Of a stretch of DNA of 64,000 bases, positions 45,272 through 54,945 are shown in pieces. Under the pieces are notes generated by a model, which was not told the DNA's origin, did not search any database, and worked only from the letters and a program-made list of their open reading frames with translations. The stretch is from Tsukamurella sp. 1534. GTDB lineage: Bacteria > Actinomycetota > Actinomycetes > Mycobacteriales > Mycobacteriaceae. Every line of letters starts with the position of its first letter. The stretch's first letter is position 1. The translations under genes and the position numbers were made by a program. Location of the stretch: contig NZ_HE997628.1 in NCBI RefSeq assembly GCF_000312385.1, positions 357,744 through 421,743 of the forward strand, given 5' to 3'.

Positions 45272-46494
45272 TGCCCGGGGACGCCGCGACCCGCGTACTG
45301 CTGGTGGCCGGCGCCGGGGGATCGGGCAGGACCACGGTGTCGGCGTCCCTCGCCGCCCGGGCCGCGGCGCGCGGCCGCACCCTGCTGGTCACCGTCGGGC
45401 GGGTGGTGGACCCCCTCGTCGCCGACGGTGCCGGCCCGTTCGACCACGTCCACCTCAACCCCGTCGAGCTGCTCGCATCGTGGTGGGGCACACTCTCGTC
45501 GACCGTCCGGGCCGGACGGGGCGCGGCGGAGGGCGACGGCGGACCGTCGGGCTTCGACCCGTTCGTGCTCGAACCGCCCGAGTTGACCGGGCTCGCGGAC
45601 GCCGAGCACCTGCTGACGCTGCGCGCGATCCGCGGGCACGTGGACTCGGGGGAGTACCGCACCGTCGTCGTGGACGGGCCGGGGTTCGACGCCCTGGCCG
45701 CCCTGCTCACCGCGCCGGCGTCACTCGCCGCGTACCTGGAGCGGGTGTGGCCGCGGCACGTGCGGCTCGCGGGCTCCGCGTCCGGGCCGGTGGCGGGGAC
45801 GCTGGCGGCCCTGCTGCTCGCCGAGCCGCTCGCCGGGACCGCCGAGGCGCTCGCGACGTTCGTGGCCGACCGGTCCGCCCTGGAGATCGTCTACGTGCTC
45901 ACCGGCGACGGCGGCCGGCCCGCCCGCGCCCGGCACGAGCTCGCGGCCCTGGAAGTGCTCGGGATGCGGCCGGTGGCGCTGGTGCTGAACCGGCTCATCG
46001 ACGTCGACGACCGGTTCGCGCTCGACCTGCCGCACCCCGCGGTGCGGTACGTCGGCGCGCACGTCGCGGCGCAGGACGACGCCCGCGAGGCCGTCGCCGA
46101 GCTGGCCGCCGAGCTGGGCCGCCCCGTGCTCGAGCTGGCCGAGGCGGCGGAGCCCCTCACCGGGCTCCCCGGCGCCGCGGCCCTGGCCTGGGACCCCGGA
46201 CCCGTGCTCGACGGTGCGCCCGAGCCGACCCCGGTGCCCGAGGTGCGGCGCGCCGGCGGGGAGGGCCTGGACGCGCGGTACGACTGGGCGATCGCGCTGC
46301 CGCTGGTGGACCCCGCGACGATCGGCCTCGGCCGCGTCGAGGAGGATCTGGTGGTCGATGCGCAGGGTGTGCGGCGCCGGATGCGGCTACCGTCTGTATT
46401 GCGCCGCTGCGTCGTTGCGGGTGCCACGTACACGGAAGGGGAGTTGCGCGTGAGTTTCGCCCCGGATCCGGAGGTGTGGCCGAATGCCCGATGA
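45271..46494 (+). CDS. ArsA/MinD-like P-loop ATPase
   Basis: This 407-residue protein resembles the anion-transporting-ATPase family (Rv2184c). It begins with a deviant Walker A, GAGGSGRTTVSAS, in which an Arg takes the place of the usual second Lys region, so ATPase activity may differ from ArsA. A Walker B-like Asp lies in YRTVVVDGPGFDAL. The middle resembles the ArsA helical region, and the C-terminal 90 residues form a small beta-rich Hsp20/TRC40-like add-on ending in TYTEGELRVSF. No metalloid-resistance genes adjoin it; a role in protein targeting or envelope metabolism is inference. Its stop overlaps the next gene. Confidence 0.8.
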   Translation: MPGDAATRVLLVAGAGGSGRTTVSASLAARAAARGRTLLVTVGRVVDPLVADGAGPFDHVHLNPVELLASWWGTLSSTVRAGRGAAEGDGGPSGFDPFVLEPPELTGLADAEHLLTLRAIRGHVDSGEYRTVVVDGPGFDALAALLTAPASLAAYLERVWPRHVRLAGSASGPVAGTLAALLLAEPLAGTAEALATFVADRSALEIVYVLTGDGGRPARARHELAALEVLGMRPVALVLNRLIDVDDRFALDLPHPAVRYVGAHVAAQDDAREAVAELAAELGRPVLELAEAAEPLTGLPGAAALAWDPGPVLDGAPEPTPVPEVRRAGGEGLDARYDWAIALPLVDPATIGLGRVEEDLVVDAQGVRRRMRLPSVLRRCVVAGATYTEGELRVSFAPDPEVWPNAR

Positions 46495-46918
46495 CCCCTC
46501 CGAGGAGTTCCTCGCCGCGGCCACGCGGCTGTTCGAGACCGCCCGCCCGTGGATCGCGGCGGGCCTCGCCGAGCACGCCGCGCACCCCGACGGCGCCCCC
46601 GGCGGCTGCCGGTTGTGCGCGCTGAACGGTGCCGTCGCCCGGAACCTGGAGCCGTTCGCGGCCGAGGCCTCGAAATCCTTCGGGCATTTCGCCGACGAGG
46701 TGCTCACCGACCTGCTGCGGCTCGCCGAGGAACTGCTCGGCGCTGCCCGCGTCACCTTCGCCGCGGTCGCCGCCGACTACCTGTCGACGGTGCGCGGCGA
46801 GGCGCCCGAGTCGTCCGCCGCGCCCGCGGACAGCGCCGCGCCTCCGTCGTCGCAGACGAACGGGTACGAGCGCATCGACATCCGCCTCGCCGAGGATCTG
46901 GAGGAAGCCGGGGAATGA
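46484..46918 (+). CDS. Conserved hypothetical protein (Rv2183c-like)
   Basis: This 144-residue protein begins inside the ATPase gene (11-base overlap) and ends inside the ROK kinase gene (GAATGA overlap). The first 100 residues are helical with an invariant-looking GGCRLCALNGAVARN block containing two Cys. The C-terminal 45 residues are Ser/Ala-rich then acidic. No domain of known function is visible. The tight overlap and the same order in mycobacteria suggest partnership with the ATPase and SRPBCC proteins. Confidence 0.75.
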   Translation: MPDDPSEEFLAAATRLFETARPWIAAGLAEHAAHPDGAPGGCRLCALNGAVARNLEPFAAEASKSFGHFADEVLTDLLRLAEELLGAARVTFAAVAADYLSTVRGEAPESSAAPADSAAPPSSQTNGYERIDIRLAEDLEEAGE

Positions 46919-47868
46919 CCCTCACGATCGGCATCGACATCGGCGGCACCTCGGTGCGCGCGGGCGTGGTCACGGACGACGGGACCATCGTCGACACGGC
47001 CCGCGCGGAGACCCCGCGCAGCGCCCCCGCCCTCGAGCGCTGCCTCGACCGCGTGGTGCAGGAGCTGTGCGTGGAGCACGACGTGCGGGCCGTGGGCCTC
47101 GCCGTCGCCGGGTTCCTCGACCCCGCGCGGGAAACGGTGTGTTTCGCGCCGCACCTGCCGTGGCGCGACGCCAACGTGCCCGCCGAGATGACCGAGCGGG
47201 TGGGGCTGCCCGTCGTGATGGAACACGACGCCAACTCCGCCGCCTGGGCCGAGTACGAGTTCGGCGGCGCCAAACGCAGCAAGGTCACGTGCGTGGTCGC
47301 GCTCGGCACGGGCATCGGCGCCGGGCTGCTCATCGACGGTGAGCTGTACCGCGGTGCGTTCGGCGTGGCCCCGGAACTCGGCCACCTCCAGGTGGTGCCC
47401 GACGGGCGGCCGTGCGACTGCGGCAAGCGCGGCTGCTGGGAGCGCTACTGCAGCGGTACCGCGCTCGTCGAGACGGCGATAGACCTGATGGGCCCCAAGG
47501 GTTCCCGCGGCGTCCTGCTCGCCCGCGAGCTGGCCGAGGACCCGGGCTCGCTCACCGGCCGGAAGGTGGCCGCGGCCGCCGAGGCGGGGGACCCCGTCGC
47601 GCAGGAGGCCGTGGGAGAACTGGCGCGCTGGCTGGGCGTGGGGCTGGCGATGGTGAGCGACGTCTTCGATCCGGACCTCATCGTGCTGTCCGGTGGCGTG
47701 GGCGCCTCGTCGCGCCTGTTCCTCGACGACGCGCGGGACCACTACGCGCGGATGATGACCGGCGCGACGTACCGGCGTAAGCCGCGCATCCGCGCCACCG
47801 AGCTGGGCGAGCGCGCCGGCATGCTGGGCGCCGCGGCGCTCGCCCGCGGAGCCGTGCCCGTCGGCTGA
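46915..47868 (+). CDS. ROK-family glucokinase
   Basis: This 317-residue sugar kinase phosphorylates glucose with ATP. ATG 46915 overlaps the previous stop. Motifs: phosphate loop GIDIGGTSVRAG, the catalytic-site segment VMEHDANSAAWAE, the ROK signature and sugar site GAPELGHLQV-like FGVAPELGHLQVVP, and the zinc motif CDCGKRGCWERYCSG. Length is standard for actinobacterial glucokinase. In M. tuberculosis, as I recall, the Rv2183c-Rv2182c junction lacks this gene, so it may be a local gain or a loss in mycobacteria. Polyphosphate use cannot be judged. Confidence 0.88.
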   Translation: MTLTIGIDIGGTSVRAGVVTDDGTIVDTARAETPRSAPALERCLDRVVQELCVEHDVRAVGLAVAGFLDPARETVCFAPHLPWRDANVPAEMTERVGLPVVMEHDANSAAWAEYEFGGAKRSKVTCVVALGTGIGAGLLIDGELYRGAFGVAPELGHLQVVPDGRPCDCGKRGCWERYCSGTALVETAIDLMGPKGSRGVLLARELAEDPGSLTGRKVAAAAEAGDPVAQEAVGELARWLGVGLAMVSDVFDPDLIVLSGGVGASSRLFLDDARDHYARMMTGATYRRKPRIRATELGERAGMLGAAALARGAVPVG

Positions 47869-47953
47869 ACCGGGCGGGATCCCCCGGCGACATCCGCGCA
47901 CCCTCGGTAGAGTGAGGCCCAGCACGTCAGGTCGCGACTGGGAGCTGGACGAC

Positions 47954-48664
47954 ATGTGGTGGATGGTCTTCAAATGGGTCCTCATCGGGCCGTTCCTGCG
48001 CCTGCTCGGGCGCCCGCGAGTGGTGGGCGTCGAGAACCTGCCGAAGGACGGGCCGGCGATCCTCGCCAGTAACCACCTGGCCGTCATGGACTCGTTCTTC
48101 CTGCCGCTCATGGTGCCCCGGCCCATCAAGTTCCTCGCCAAGAGCGAGTACTTCACCGGCACGGGCCTCAAGGGCGCGTTCAAGAAGTGGTTCTTCTCCT
48201 CCGTCGGCTGCATCCCCATCATGCGCGGCAGCGCCGACGCGGCGCAGGACGCCCTCAACGCGGGCGTCGGCGCACTCGAGCGGGGGCAGCTGCTGGGCCT
48301 CTACCCGGAGGGCACCCGCAGCCCCGACGGGCGGCTGTACAAGGGCAAGACGGGCATGGCCCGGATGGCGCTCGAGACCGGCGCGCCGATCATCCCGGTG
48401 GCCATGGTGGACACCGAGAAGTTCAACCCGCCCGGGACCACGCTCCCGCGTCCGACCCGGGTGCAGGTGCGCATCGGCAAGCCGCTCGACTTCTCCCGGT
48501 TCGAGGGCATGACGGGCAACCGGTTCGTGGAGCGCGCCATCACGGACGAGGTGATGTACGAGCTCATGAAGCTGTCCGGTCAGGCCTACGTGGACGTGTA
48601 CGCGCAGGACGTCAAGGACGGCGTGGTGGTGCCGGGCGACGAGAGCGGAGTCGACGCCGCGTAG
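47954..48664 (+). CDS. plsC: 1-acylglycerol-3-phosphate O-acyltransferase (PlsC family)
   Basis: This 236-residue membrane-associated acyltransferase of phospholipid synthesis matches Rv2182c. The catalytic motif is NHLAVMD with H41 and D46; the glycerol-phosphate binding motif YPEGTRSPDG follows near residue 117, and APIIPVAM is the third block. A hydrophobic N-terminal stretch (MWWMVFKWVLIGPFLRLL) anchors it. ATG 47954 has GGGAG upstream; an in-frame ATG at 47912 lacks a ribosome site. A TAGAGT hexamer at 47906-47911 may be the -10, giving a leader of about 35 bases. Confidence 0.9.
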   Translation: MWWMVFKWVLIGPFLRLLGRPRVVGVENLPKDGPAILASNHLAVMDSFFLPLMVPRPIKFLAKSEYFTGTGLKGAFKKWFFSSVGCIPIMRGSADAAQDALNAGVGALERGQLLGLYPEGTRSPDGRLYKGKTGMARMALETGAPIIPVAMVDTEKFNPPGTTLPRPTRVQVRIGKPLDFSRFEGMTGNRFVERAITDEVMYELMKLSGQAYVDVYAQDVKDGVVVPGDESGVDAA

Positions 48665-48667
48665 CGT
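48662..48667 (+). promoter_or_regulatory. -10 hexamer TAGCGT upstream of the exoribonuclease gene
   Basis: TAGCGT includes the plsC stop codon and ends eight bases before GTG 48676, consistent with a leaderless message. Confidence 0.4.
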
Positions 48668-48675
48668 CGGGGCAC

Positions 48676-49152
48676 GTGAAATATTTCTACGACTCGGAAT
48701 TCATCGAGGACGGAAGGACCATCGAGCTGGTCTCGATCGGCATCGTCGGCGAGGACGGCCGCGAGTTCTACGCCGTGTCCACCGAGTTCGATCCCGAGCG
48801 GGCCGGGTCCTGGGTCCGCGCCAACGTGCTGCCGAAGCTTCCGCCCCCCGCCAGCAAGTCGTGGCGGTCGCGGGCGGCGATCCGCGACGGTCTCTTCGAC
48901 TTCCTCAGCGCCGGGCCCGGCGACATCGAGCTGTGGGCGTGGGTCGGCGCCTACGACCACGTCGCCCTGTGCCAGCTCTGGGGCCCGATGACGGCGCTGC
49001 CGCGGTCGATGCCGCGGTACACGCGCGAGCTCAAGCAGCTCTGGGACGAGCGCGGCCGGCCGGCGCTGCCCCCGGCACCGTCGGACGCCCACGACGCGCT
49101 CGCCGACGCCCGGCACAACCTGGCCAAGTACCGGGCGATCACGGGCGCGTGA
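48676..49152 (+). CDS. DEDD-family 3'-5' exoribonuclease (Rv2179c-like)
   Basis: This 158-residue single-domain RNase T/DnaQ-fold enzyme belongs to the Rv2179c family that degrades single-stranded RNA 3' overhangs. The metal-binding acidic residues are visible: Asp and Glu in KYFYDSEFIEDG, Asp in WVGAYDHV, and His-Asp plus Asp in SDAHDALADARHNLAKY. GTG 48676 has a -10 hexamer eight bases upstream. It lies between plsC and aroG exactly as in mycobacteria. No partner is obvious. Confidence 0.9.
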   Translation: MKYFYDSEFIEDGRTIELVSIGIVGEDGREFYAVSTEFDPERAGSWVRANVLPKLPPPASKSWRSRAAIRDGLFDFLSAGPGDIELWAWVGAYDHVALCQLWGPMTALPRSMPRYTRELKQLWDERGRPALPPAPSDAHDALADARHNLAKYRAITGA

Positions 49153-50577
<1,425 letters not shown>

Positions 50578-50602
50578 CCCACCCCGCCGGACCGCCGGCT
50601 AA

Positions 50603-50608
50603 TAGGGT
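50603..50608 (+). promoter_or_regulatory. -10 hexamer TAGGGT upstream of prpE
   Basis: TAGGGT ends six bases before ATG 50615, in the 37-base gap after aroG. A leaderless prpE transcript is implied. Confidence 0.45.
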
Positions 50609-50614
50609 CGCGGT

Positions 50615-52489
50615 ATGGGTGCCTACGCCGACGAGTACAGCCGCAGCACGACCGACCCCGAGGGGTTCTGGGCCGAACAGGCCCGGGCGATCGACTGGCA
50701 CGCGCCTCCGTCGACGGTGCTCGACGGGGCGCGGGCCCCGCTCTACCGCTGGTTCCCCGACGGTGAGCTGAACACCTGCGTCAACGCGGTGGACCGGCAC
50801 GTGGCGGCCGGGCGGGGCGATCAGCCTGCGGTGATCCACGATTCGGCGATCACCGGCGAGGTGCACACGCTCACCTACGCGCAGCTGCAGGAGCGGGTCG
50901 CGAAATTCGCGGGCGTGCTCGCGGGTCTCGGTGTGGCCAAGGGCGATCGGGTGGTGATCTACCTGCCCATGATCACCGAGGCCGTGGTCGCGATGCTCGC
51001 GTGCGCGCGGATCGGCGCCGTGCACTCGGTGGTGTTCGGCGGGTTCGCGGCGCCGGAACTCGCCGCGCGCCTGGACGACGCGCAGCCCGCGGTGATCGTC
51101 ACCGCCTCCTGTGGCCTGGAGGGCGACAAGGTGCTGCCGTACCTGCCGATCGTGCACGCAGCGGTCGACGCGGCCGCGGCGAAGCCCGGCGCCGTGGTGG
51201 TGTGGCAGCGGCCCCGACTCACCGCGGAACTCGGCCCGCTGGACCACGATTGGGCCGCGGCGGAGCGGGCGGCGGCGCCCGCGGATCCGGTGCCGGTGGC
51301 GGCGACGGACCCGCTGTACATCCTGTACACGTCCGGGACCACCGGGAAGCCCAAGGGCGTGGTGCGCGACAACGGCGGGCACGCGGTGGCGCTGACCTAC
51401 TCGATGCGCGCGATCTACGACGCGGGGCCCGGCGAGGTGTGGTGGACCGCCTCCGACGTGGGCTGGGTGGTGGGACACAGCTACATCGTGTACGCGCCGT
51501 TGCTGATCGGCGCCACGACGGTGGTGTACGAGGGCAAGCCGGTGGGCACCCCCGACGCGGGCGCGTTCTGGCGCGTGATCGAGCGGCACGGCGTGCGCAA
51601 CCTGTTCACCGCGCCGACGGCGCTGCGGGCCATCCGCAAGGAGGACCCGGATGCGGAATTCGTGGCGGCGTCGGACATCTCGAGCCTGCGCACCCTGTTC
51701 ATGGCGGGGGAGCGGCTGGACCCGGACACCTACGAGTGGGCCGCTGCGAAGCTCGGCGTGCCGGTGATCGACCACTGGTGGCAGACCGAGACCGGGTGGC
51801 CGATCGCCGCGAATCTCCGGGGCGTGGAGCCGATGCCGGTCAAACCCGGCAGCGCCACCGTCCCGGTGCCTGGCTACGGGGTGCGCATCGTCGACGATGC
51901 CGGACGGGACGTACCCGCGGGTACCGAAGGCGCCGTGGTGATCTCGCTTCCCCTGCCGCCCGGGACGCTGCCCACCCTGTGGGGTGCCGACCAGCGGTAC
52001 ATCGACTCCTACCTCACCACCTTCCCCGGCAACTACCTCACCGGCGACGGCGGCTACCTCGACGAGGACGGCTACCTCTTCGTCATGGGCCGCACCGACG
52101 ACGTGATCAACGTCGCGGGCCACCGCCTCTCGACCGGTGCGCTGGAGGCCGCGATCGCCGGGCATCCCGCCGTGGCCGAGTGCGCCGTGATCGGCGTGGC
52201 CGACCAGCTCAAGGGGCAGCTGCCGCGGGCGCTGGTGGCGCTCAAGGCGGGCGGCGACTGGGACGCGGACGCGGTGCGCGCCGAGATCGTGCAGCTGGTG
52301 CGCGACACCGTGGGCGCGGTCGCCGCGCTCAAGGAGGTGGCGATCGTCGCCGCGCTGCCGAAGACCCGCTCCGGCAAGATCCTCCGCCGCAGCATGCGCG
52401 CCATCGCCGAGGGCCGCGACGAGGCGGTCCCGTCGACCATCGAGAACCCCGACGTGCTCGACGACCTGCGGGGCGTGCTCCGGGGCTGA
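50615..52489 (+). CDS. prpE: Propionyl-CoA synthetase / short-chain acyl-CoA synthetase
   Basis: This 624-residue AMP-forming acyl-CoA synthetase has the PrpE-type ATP loop YTSGTTGKPKGVVRDNGGHA and the specificity region WWTASDVGWVVGHSYIVYAPL with WWQTETGWP. Later motifs are GRTDDVINVAGHRLSTG and the acylatable Lys in TRSGKILRR, which in acetyl-CoA synthetases is controlled by reversible acetylation. Propionate is the most likely substrate; acetate is possible. The gene is part of a block (prpE, HNH, YdcF) inserted between aroG and pknL compared with M. tuberculosis. Confidence 0.9.
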   Translation: MGAYADEYSRSTTDPEGFWAEQARAIDWHAPPSTVLDGARAPLYRWFPDGELNTCVNAVDRHVAAGRGDQPAVIHDSAITGEVHTLTYAQLQERVAKFAGVLAGLGVAKGDRVVIYLPMITEAVVAMLACARIGAVHSVVFGGFAAPELAARLDDAQPAVIVTASCGLEGDKVLPYLPIVHAAVDAAAAKPGAVVVWQRPRLTAELGPLDHDWAAAERAAAPADPVPVAATDPLYILYTSGTTGKPKGVVRDNGGHAVALTYSMRAIYDAGPGEVWWTASDVGWVVGHSYIVYAPLLIGATTVVYEGKPVGTPDAGAFWRVIERHGVRNLFTAPTALRAIRKEDPDAEFVAASDISSLRTLFMAGERLDPDTYEWAAAKLGVPVIDHWWQTETGWPIAANLRGVEPMPVKPGSATVPVPGYGVRIVDDAGRDVPAGTEGAVVISLPLPPGTLPTLWGADQRYIDSYLTTFPGNYLTGDGGYLDEDGYLFVMGRTDDVINVAGHRLSTGALEAAIAGHPAVAECAVIGVADQLKGQLPRALVALKAGGDWDADAVRAEIVQLVRDTVGAVAALKEVAIVAALPKTRSGKILRRSMRAIAEGRDEAVPSTIENPDVLDDLRGVLRG

Positions 52490-52542
52490 CGGTGTGGCCC
52501 TGCGGGCCGCTCTGTTCGACGACGTGTTGCGATATCGAAAAC

Positions 52543-52565
52543 TTGTCAGTGGGTCGGCGTAGCGT
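52543..52565 (+). promoter_or_regulatory. RecA-NDp (PafBC-type) DNA-damage promoter of the HNH gene
   Basis: TTGTCAGTG (52543-52551), eight bases, TAGCGT (52560-52565): a full consensus match. The -10 ends six bases before ATG 52572, so the message should be leaderless and damage-induced. Confidence 0.85.
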
Positions 52566-52571
52566 TCGGGC

Positions 52572-53804
52572 ATGGACGAAAACATTGCGGTAGATCAGGA
52601 CCGGCCTCCTGATGGGGCATCGCACGCGGATGTGGTCGAACGCCTGCGTTCGACGGAGCTCCGCCGGTGCCGGCTCGTGCTCGAACAGTACGGACTGGCG
52701 GCCGACCTGCTGCGGCAGCGCGTACTCGAACGGGTGGCGGCGGGGTTGCCGCAGGACCGGTGGCGGCAGGGCGTCGCCGCGGAGGTGGCGCTGGCCTTGC
52801 ACCTCTCGCCTAACGCGGCGGCCAAGATGCTGTCGAGGGCCGTGGAGCTGGAGCGGAACATGCCGCACCTTCGGGCCCGCCTCCACGCCGGTGAGGTCTC
52901 GCCCGACGCGGTGCCGACCATCGTCGGTGGCCTGTCGCATCTGGACGTCGGCGATCGGCAGCAGGCCGACGCGCAGCTGTGTTCGGATCCGGACACGTTG
53001 GCCGGACTGGGAATCCGACAGATCGGCGACAAGGTCGAGCAGGTCGCCTACCGGCTCGACGCCCGGGCGACGGTCGACCGCAGGGCGGCGGCGGAGAAGG
53101 ACCGCACGGTCACGCTGCGGCCACAGCCGGAGGGCATGGCGCGGTTGTCTCTGCTGCTGCCGATGGCGCGGGCCGTCGGCGCGTACGCCGCGCTGCGCCA
53201 CCACGCCGATGCGCTGGTCGGGCGGGATCCGGAGCTGCGGACGCGGGGCCAGATCATGGCCGACACGGCGTTCGCGCGTGTCACCGGTCGCGATGCCGCG
53301 GAAGGGCAGCCGGTCACAGTGAGCCTGACCATCCCCGCGACGGTTCTCCTCGGTGACCGGCCGGGTCCGGCCCACCTCGACGGCGGCGGGACCATGCCGG
53401 GGGAGATCGCCCGCAACCTCATCGGCAAGGCCACCGCAGCCGGCGTCGCCTGGGTCAGGAGGTTGTTCGTCGCACCGGAGAACGGCGCGATCGTCGCGAT
53501 GGACTCCCGGCGGCGGCTCTTCCCAGCGGGGCTGGCCGATCTCATCCGCGTGCGGGACCGGTACTGCCGCACCCCGTACTGCGACGCGCCGATCGCCCAC
53601 ACGGACCACATCGCCCCGCACGCGAAGGGCGGGCCCACCAGTCACACCAACGGGCAAGGACTCTGCGCGGCGTGCAATCACGCCAAGGAGGCGCCCGGTT
53701 GGAGCAGCGCAACCGTTGACGATCCGACCGGACGGCACACCGTCGAGACCCGGACACCGGGCGGTCACCGACACCGGTCCACGGCGCCGCACCAGGCGGC
53801 CTAG
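52572..53804 (+). CDS. HNH endonuclease of the DUF222/13E12 repeat family
   Basis: This 410-residue protein has a helical DUF222 region (about 20-300) and a C-terminal HNH nuclease (about 325-385): VRDRYCRTPYCDAP with the zinc Cys pair, HTDHIAPHAKGG with the catalytic His, and LCAACNHAKEAPGW with the second Cys pair. These multicopy proteins are the REP13E12 family of mycobacteria and relatives; some copies act as phage integration sites. Biological role is unclear. It has a full RecA-NDp promoter, as several mycobacterial 13E12 genes do. Its last four bases overlap the convergent YdcF gene. Confidence 0.92.
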   Translation: MDENIAVDQDRPPDGASHADVVERLRSTELRRCRLVLEQYGLAADLLRQRVLERVAAGLPQDRWRQGVAAEVALALHLSPNAAAKMLSRAVELERNMPHLRARLHAGEVSPDAVPTIVGGLSHLDVGDRQQADAQLCSDPDTLAGLGIRQIGDKVEQVAYRLDARATVDRRAAAEKDRTVTLRPQPEGMARLSLLLPMARAVGAYAALRHHADALVGRDPELRTRGQIMADTAFARVTGRDAAEGQPVTVSLTIPATVLLGDRPGPAHLDGGGTMPGEIARNLIGKATAAGVAWVRRLFVAPENGAIVAMDSRRRLFPAGLADLIRVRDRYCRTPYCDAPIAHTDHIAPHAKGGPTSHTNGQGLCAACNHAKEAPGWSSATVDDPTGRHTVETRTPGGHRHRSTAPHQAA

Positions 53805-54919
53805 CGTTGCAGCAGCGGGGCGCTCCGGTAGGACCAGAGACCGAGGGTGCTCAGGGCGTCGCGGTAGATGCTGCGCATCTCGTCCTCCGACGGCACGGCC
53901 AGCTCGGCGAGCGGCTTGTCCACGGCCGCCACCGAACTCACGGCGAAGGTGCCGGGCAGGTTCTGCCGCGCCGCCAGCGCCAGGTCGACCGCGCCGCGCC
54001 GCACGTGGCTCGCGGAGCTCACCACGATCGCCCGCGACGACCGCTGCGTGGCGAGGACGTAGGAGCTGTACAGCGCGTTCTCGACGGTGGTGCGGGCGAA
54101 GTTCTCGTCGGTGATCCGCCCGGCGTCCAGGCCGTGCTCCACCAGCCAGTTCTTCATCAGCGCACCCTCGGTTCTCCCCGCCTTCTCCACGCCGCCGGTC
54201 ACCACGATCGGCGCCGCGGGCACGGCCCTCGCCACCTCGAGGGTCTTCTCCAGCCGGCTGATCAACGGGGCGTCCATGCTGCCGTCGCTCTTGAGCGCGT
54301 AACCGAGGACCACGATCGCGGTGCCGTCCGGGGCGCCCGCAGGAGCCGCGTCGGTGATCGGGGTGCGCACCGCGTCGTCGACCTGCGCGAACAGCGCCTC
54401 CACCTCCGGGACCCGGTCCGGCGCCGCCTCGCGCAACCGGTCCATCGCCGCGGCGGACCCGCCGGCGTCTCCGAGGAAACGCTTCCACACCGCCAGGTAG
54501 GTCTGCGCGTCGTCGTCCTCCGGCGCGAACCCGAGCACCCTCTCGTACAGTGCAAGCGCGCCCCGCACGTTCTTCTCCGCGATCCGCGCCGATGCCGCCG
54601 TGAACAGCAGGTCGGCGCGGTAGGGCGCGAGCTCCGCGGCGGCGAGCACCTTCTCCTCGACCACGGCCATGCTGTTCACCGTCTTGTCGGTGTTGCCCGC
54701 CGTCGACGTGCGGGTGGGGGAGTCGAAGGCCTGCTTCGCCTCGGCGAGCAGCGCGTCCACCCGGCTCGCGACGCCCTGACCGCCGGCCCCGGCGGACGAC
54801 GGCGCGGCCGAAGAGGACGATCCGGCGGGGCCGCCGGACTGCGCCGAGCACCCGCCGAGAGCGAGGACGCCGACGGCGGTGAGCGCGATGACCCGGACGA
54901 GGGCCGAGCGACGGTTCAT
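53801..54919 (-). CDS. YdcF/SanA/ElyC-type (DUF218) lipoprotein
   Basis: This 372-residue exported protein starts with a signal peptide and lipobox LALGGC (C24), so it is probably membrane-anchored outside the cell. A Ser/Ala/Gly linker leads to an N-terminal helical region with a TPR-like segment (LLFTAASARIAEKNVRGALALYERVL). The DUF218 domain follows from about residue 195: AIVVLGYALKSDG, PIVVTGGVEKAGRTEG, the Glu/Asn block ARTTVENALYSSYVL and SSASHVRRG. Family members influence envelope polysaccharide and antibiotic tolerance; the reaction is not established. ATG 54919 is 26 bases after pknL ends and probably follows it in one transcript. Confidence 0.87.
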   Translation of the reverse strand: MNRRSALVRVIALTAVGVLALGGCSAQSGGPAGSSSSAAPSSAGAGGQGVASRVDALLAEAKQAFDSPTRTSTAGNTDKTVNSMAVVEEKVLAAAELAPYRADLLFTAASARIAEKNVRGALALYERVLGFAPEDDDAQTYLAVWKRFLGDAGGSAAAMDRLREAAPDRVPEVEALFAQVDDAVRTPITDAAPAGAPDGTAIVVLGYALKSDGSMDAPLISRLEKTLEVARAVPAAPIVVTGGVEKAGRTEGALMKNWLVEHGLDAGRITDENFARTTVENALYSSYVLATQRSSRAIVVSSASHVRRGAVDLALAARQNLPGTFAVSSVAAVDKPLAELAVPSEDEMRSIYRDALSTLGLWSYRSAPLLQR

Positions 54920-54945
54920 GCCTTCACCGTAGCCCGCGAGCGGCG

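Noticed and set aside
54684-54692. TTGTCGGTG matching the first half of the RecA-NDp motif
   Set aside because: It lies inside the YdcF coding region and has no TAnnnT eight bases later.
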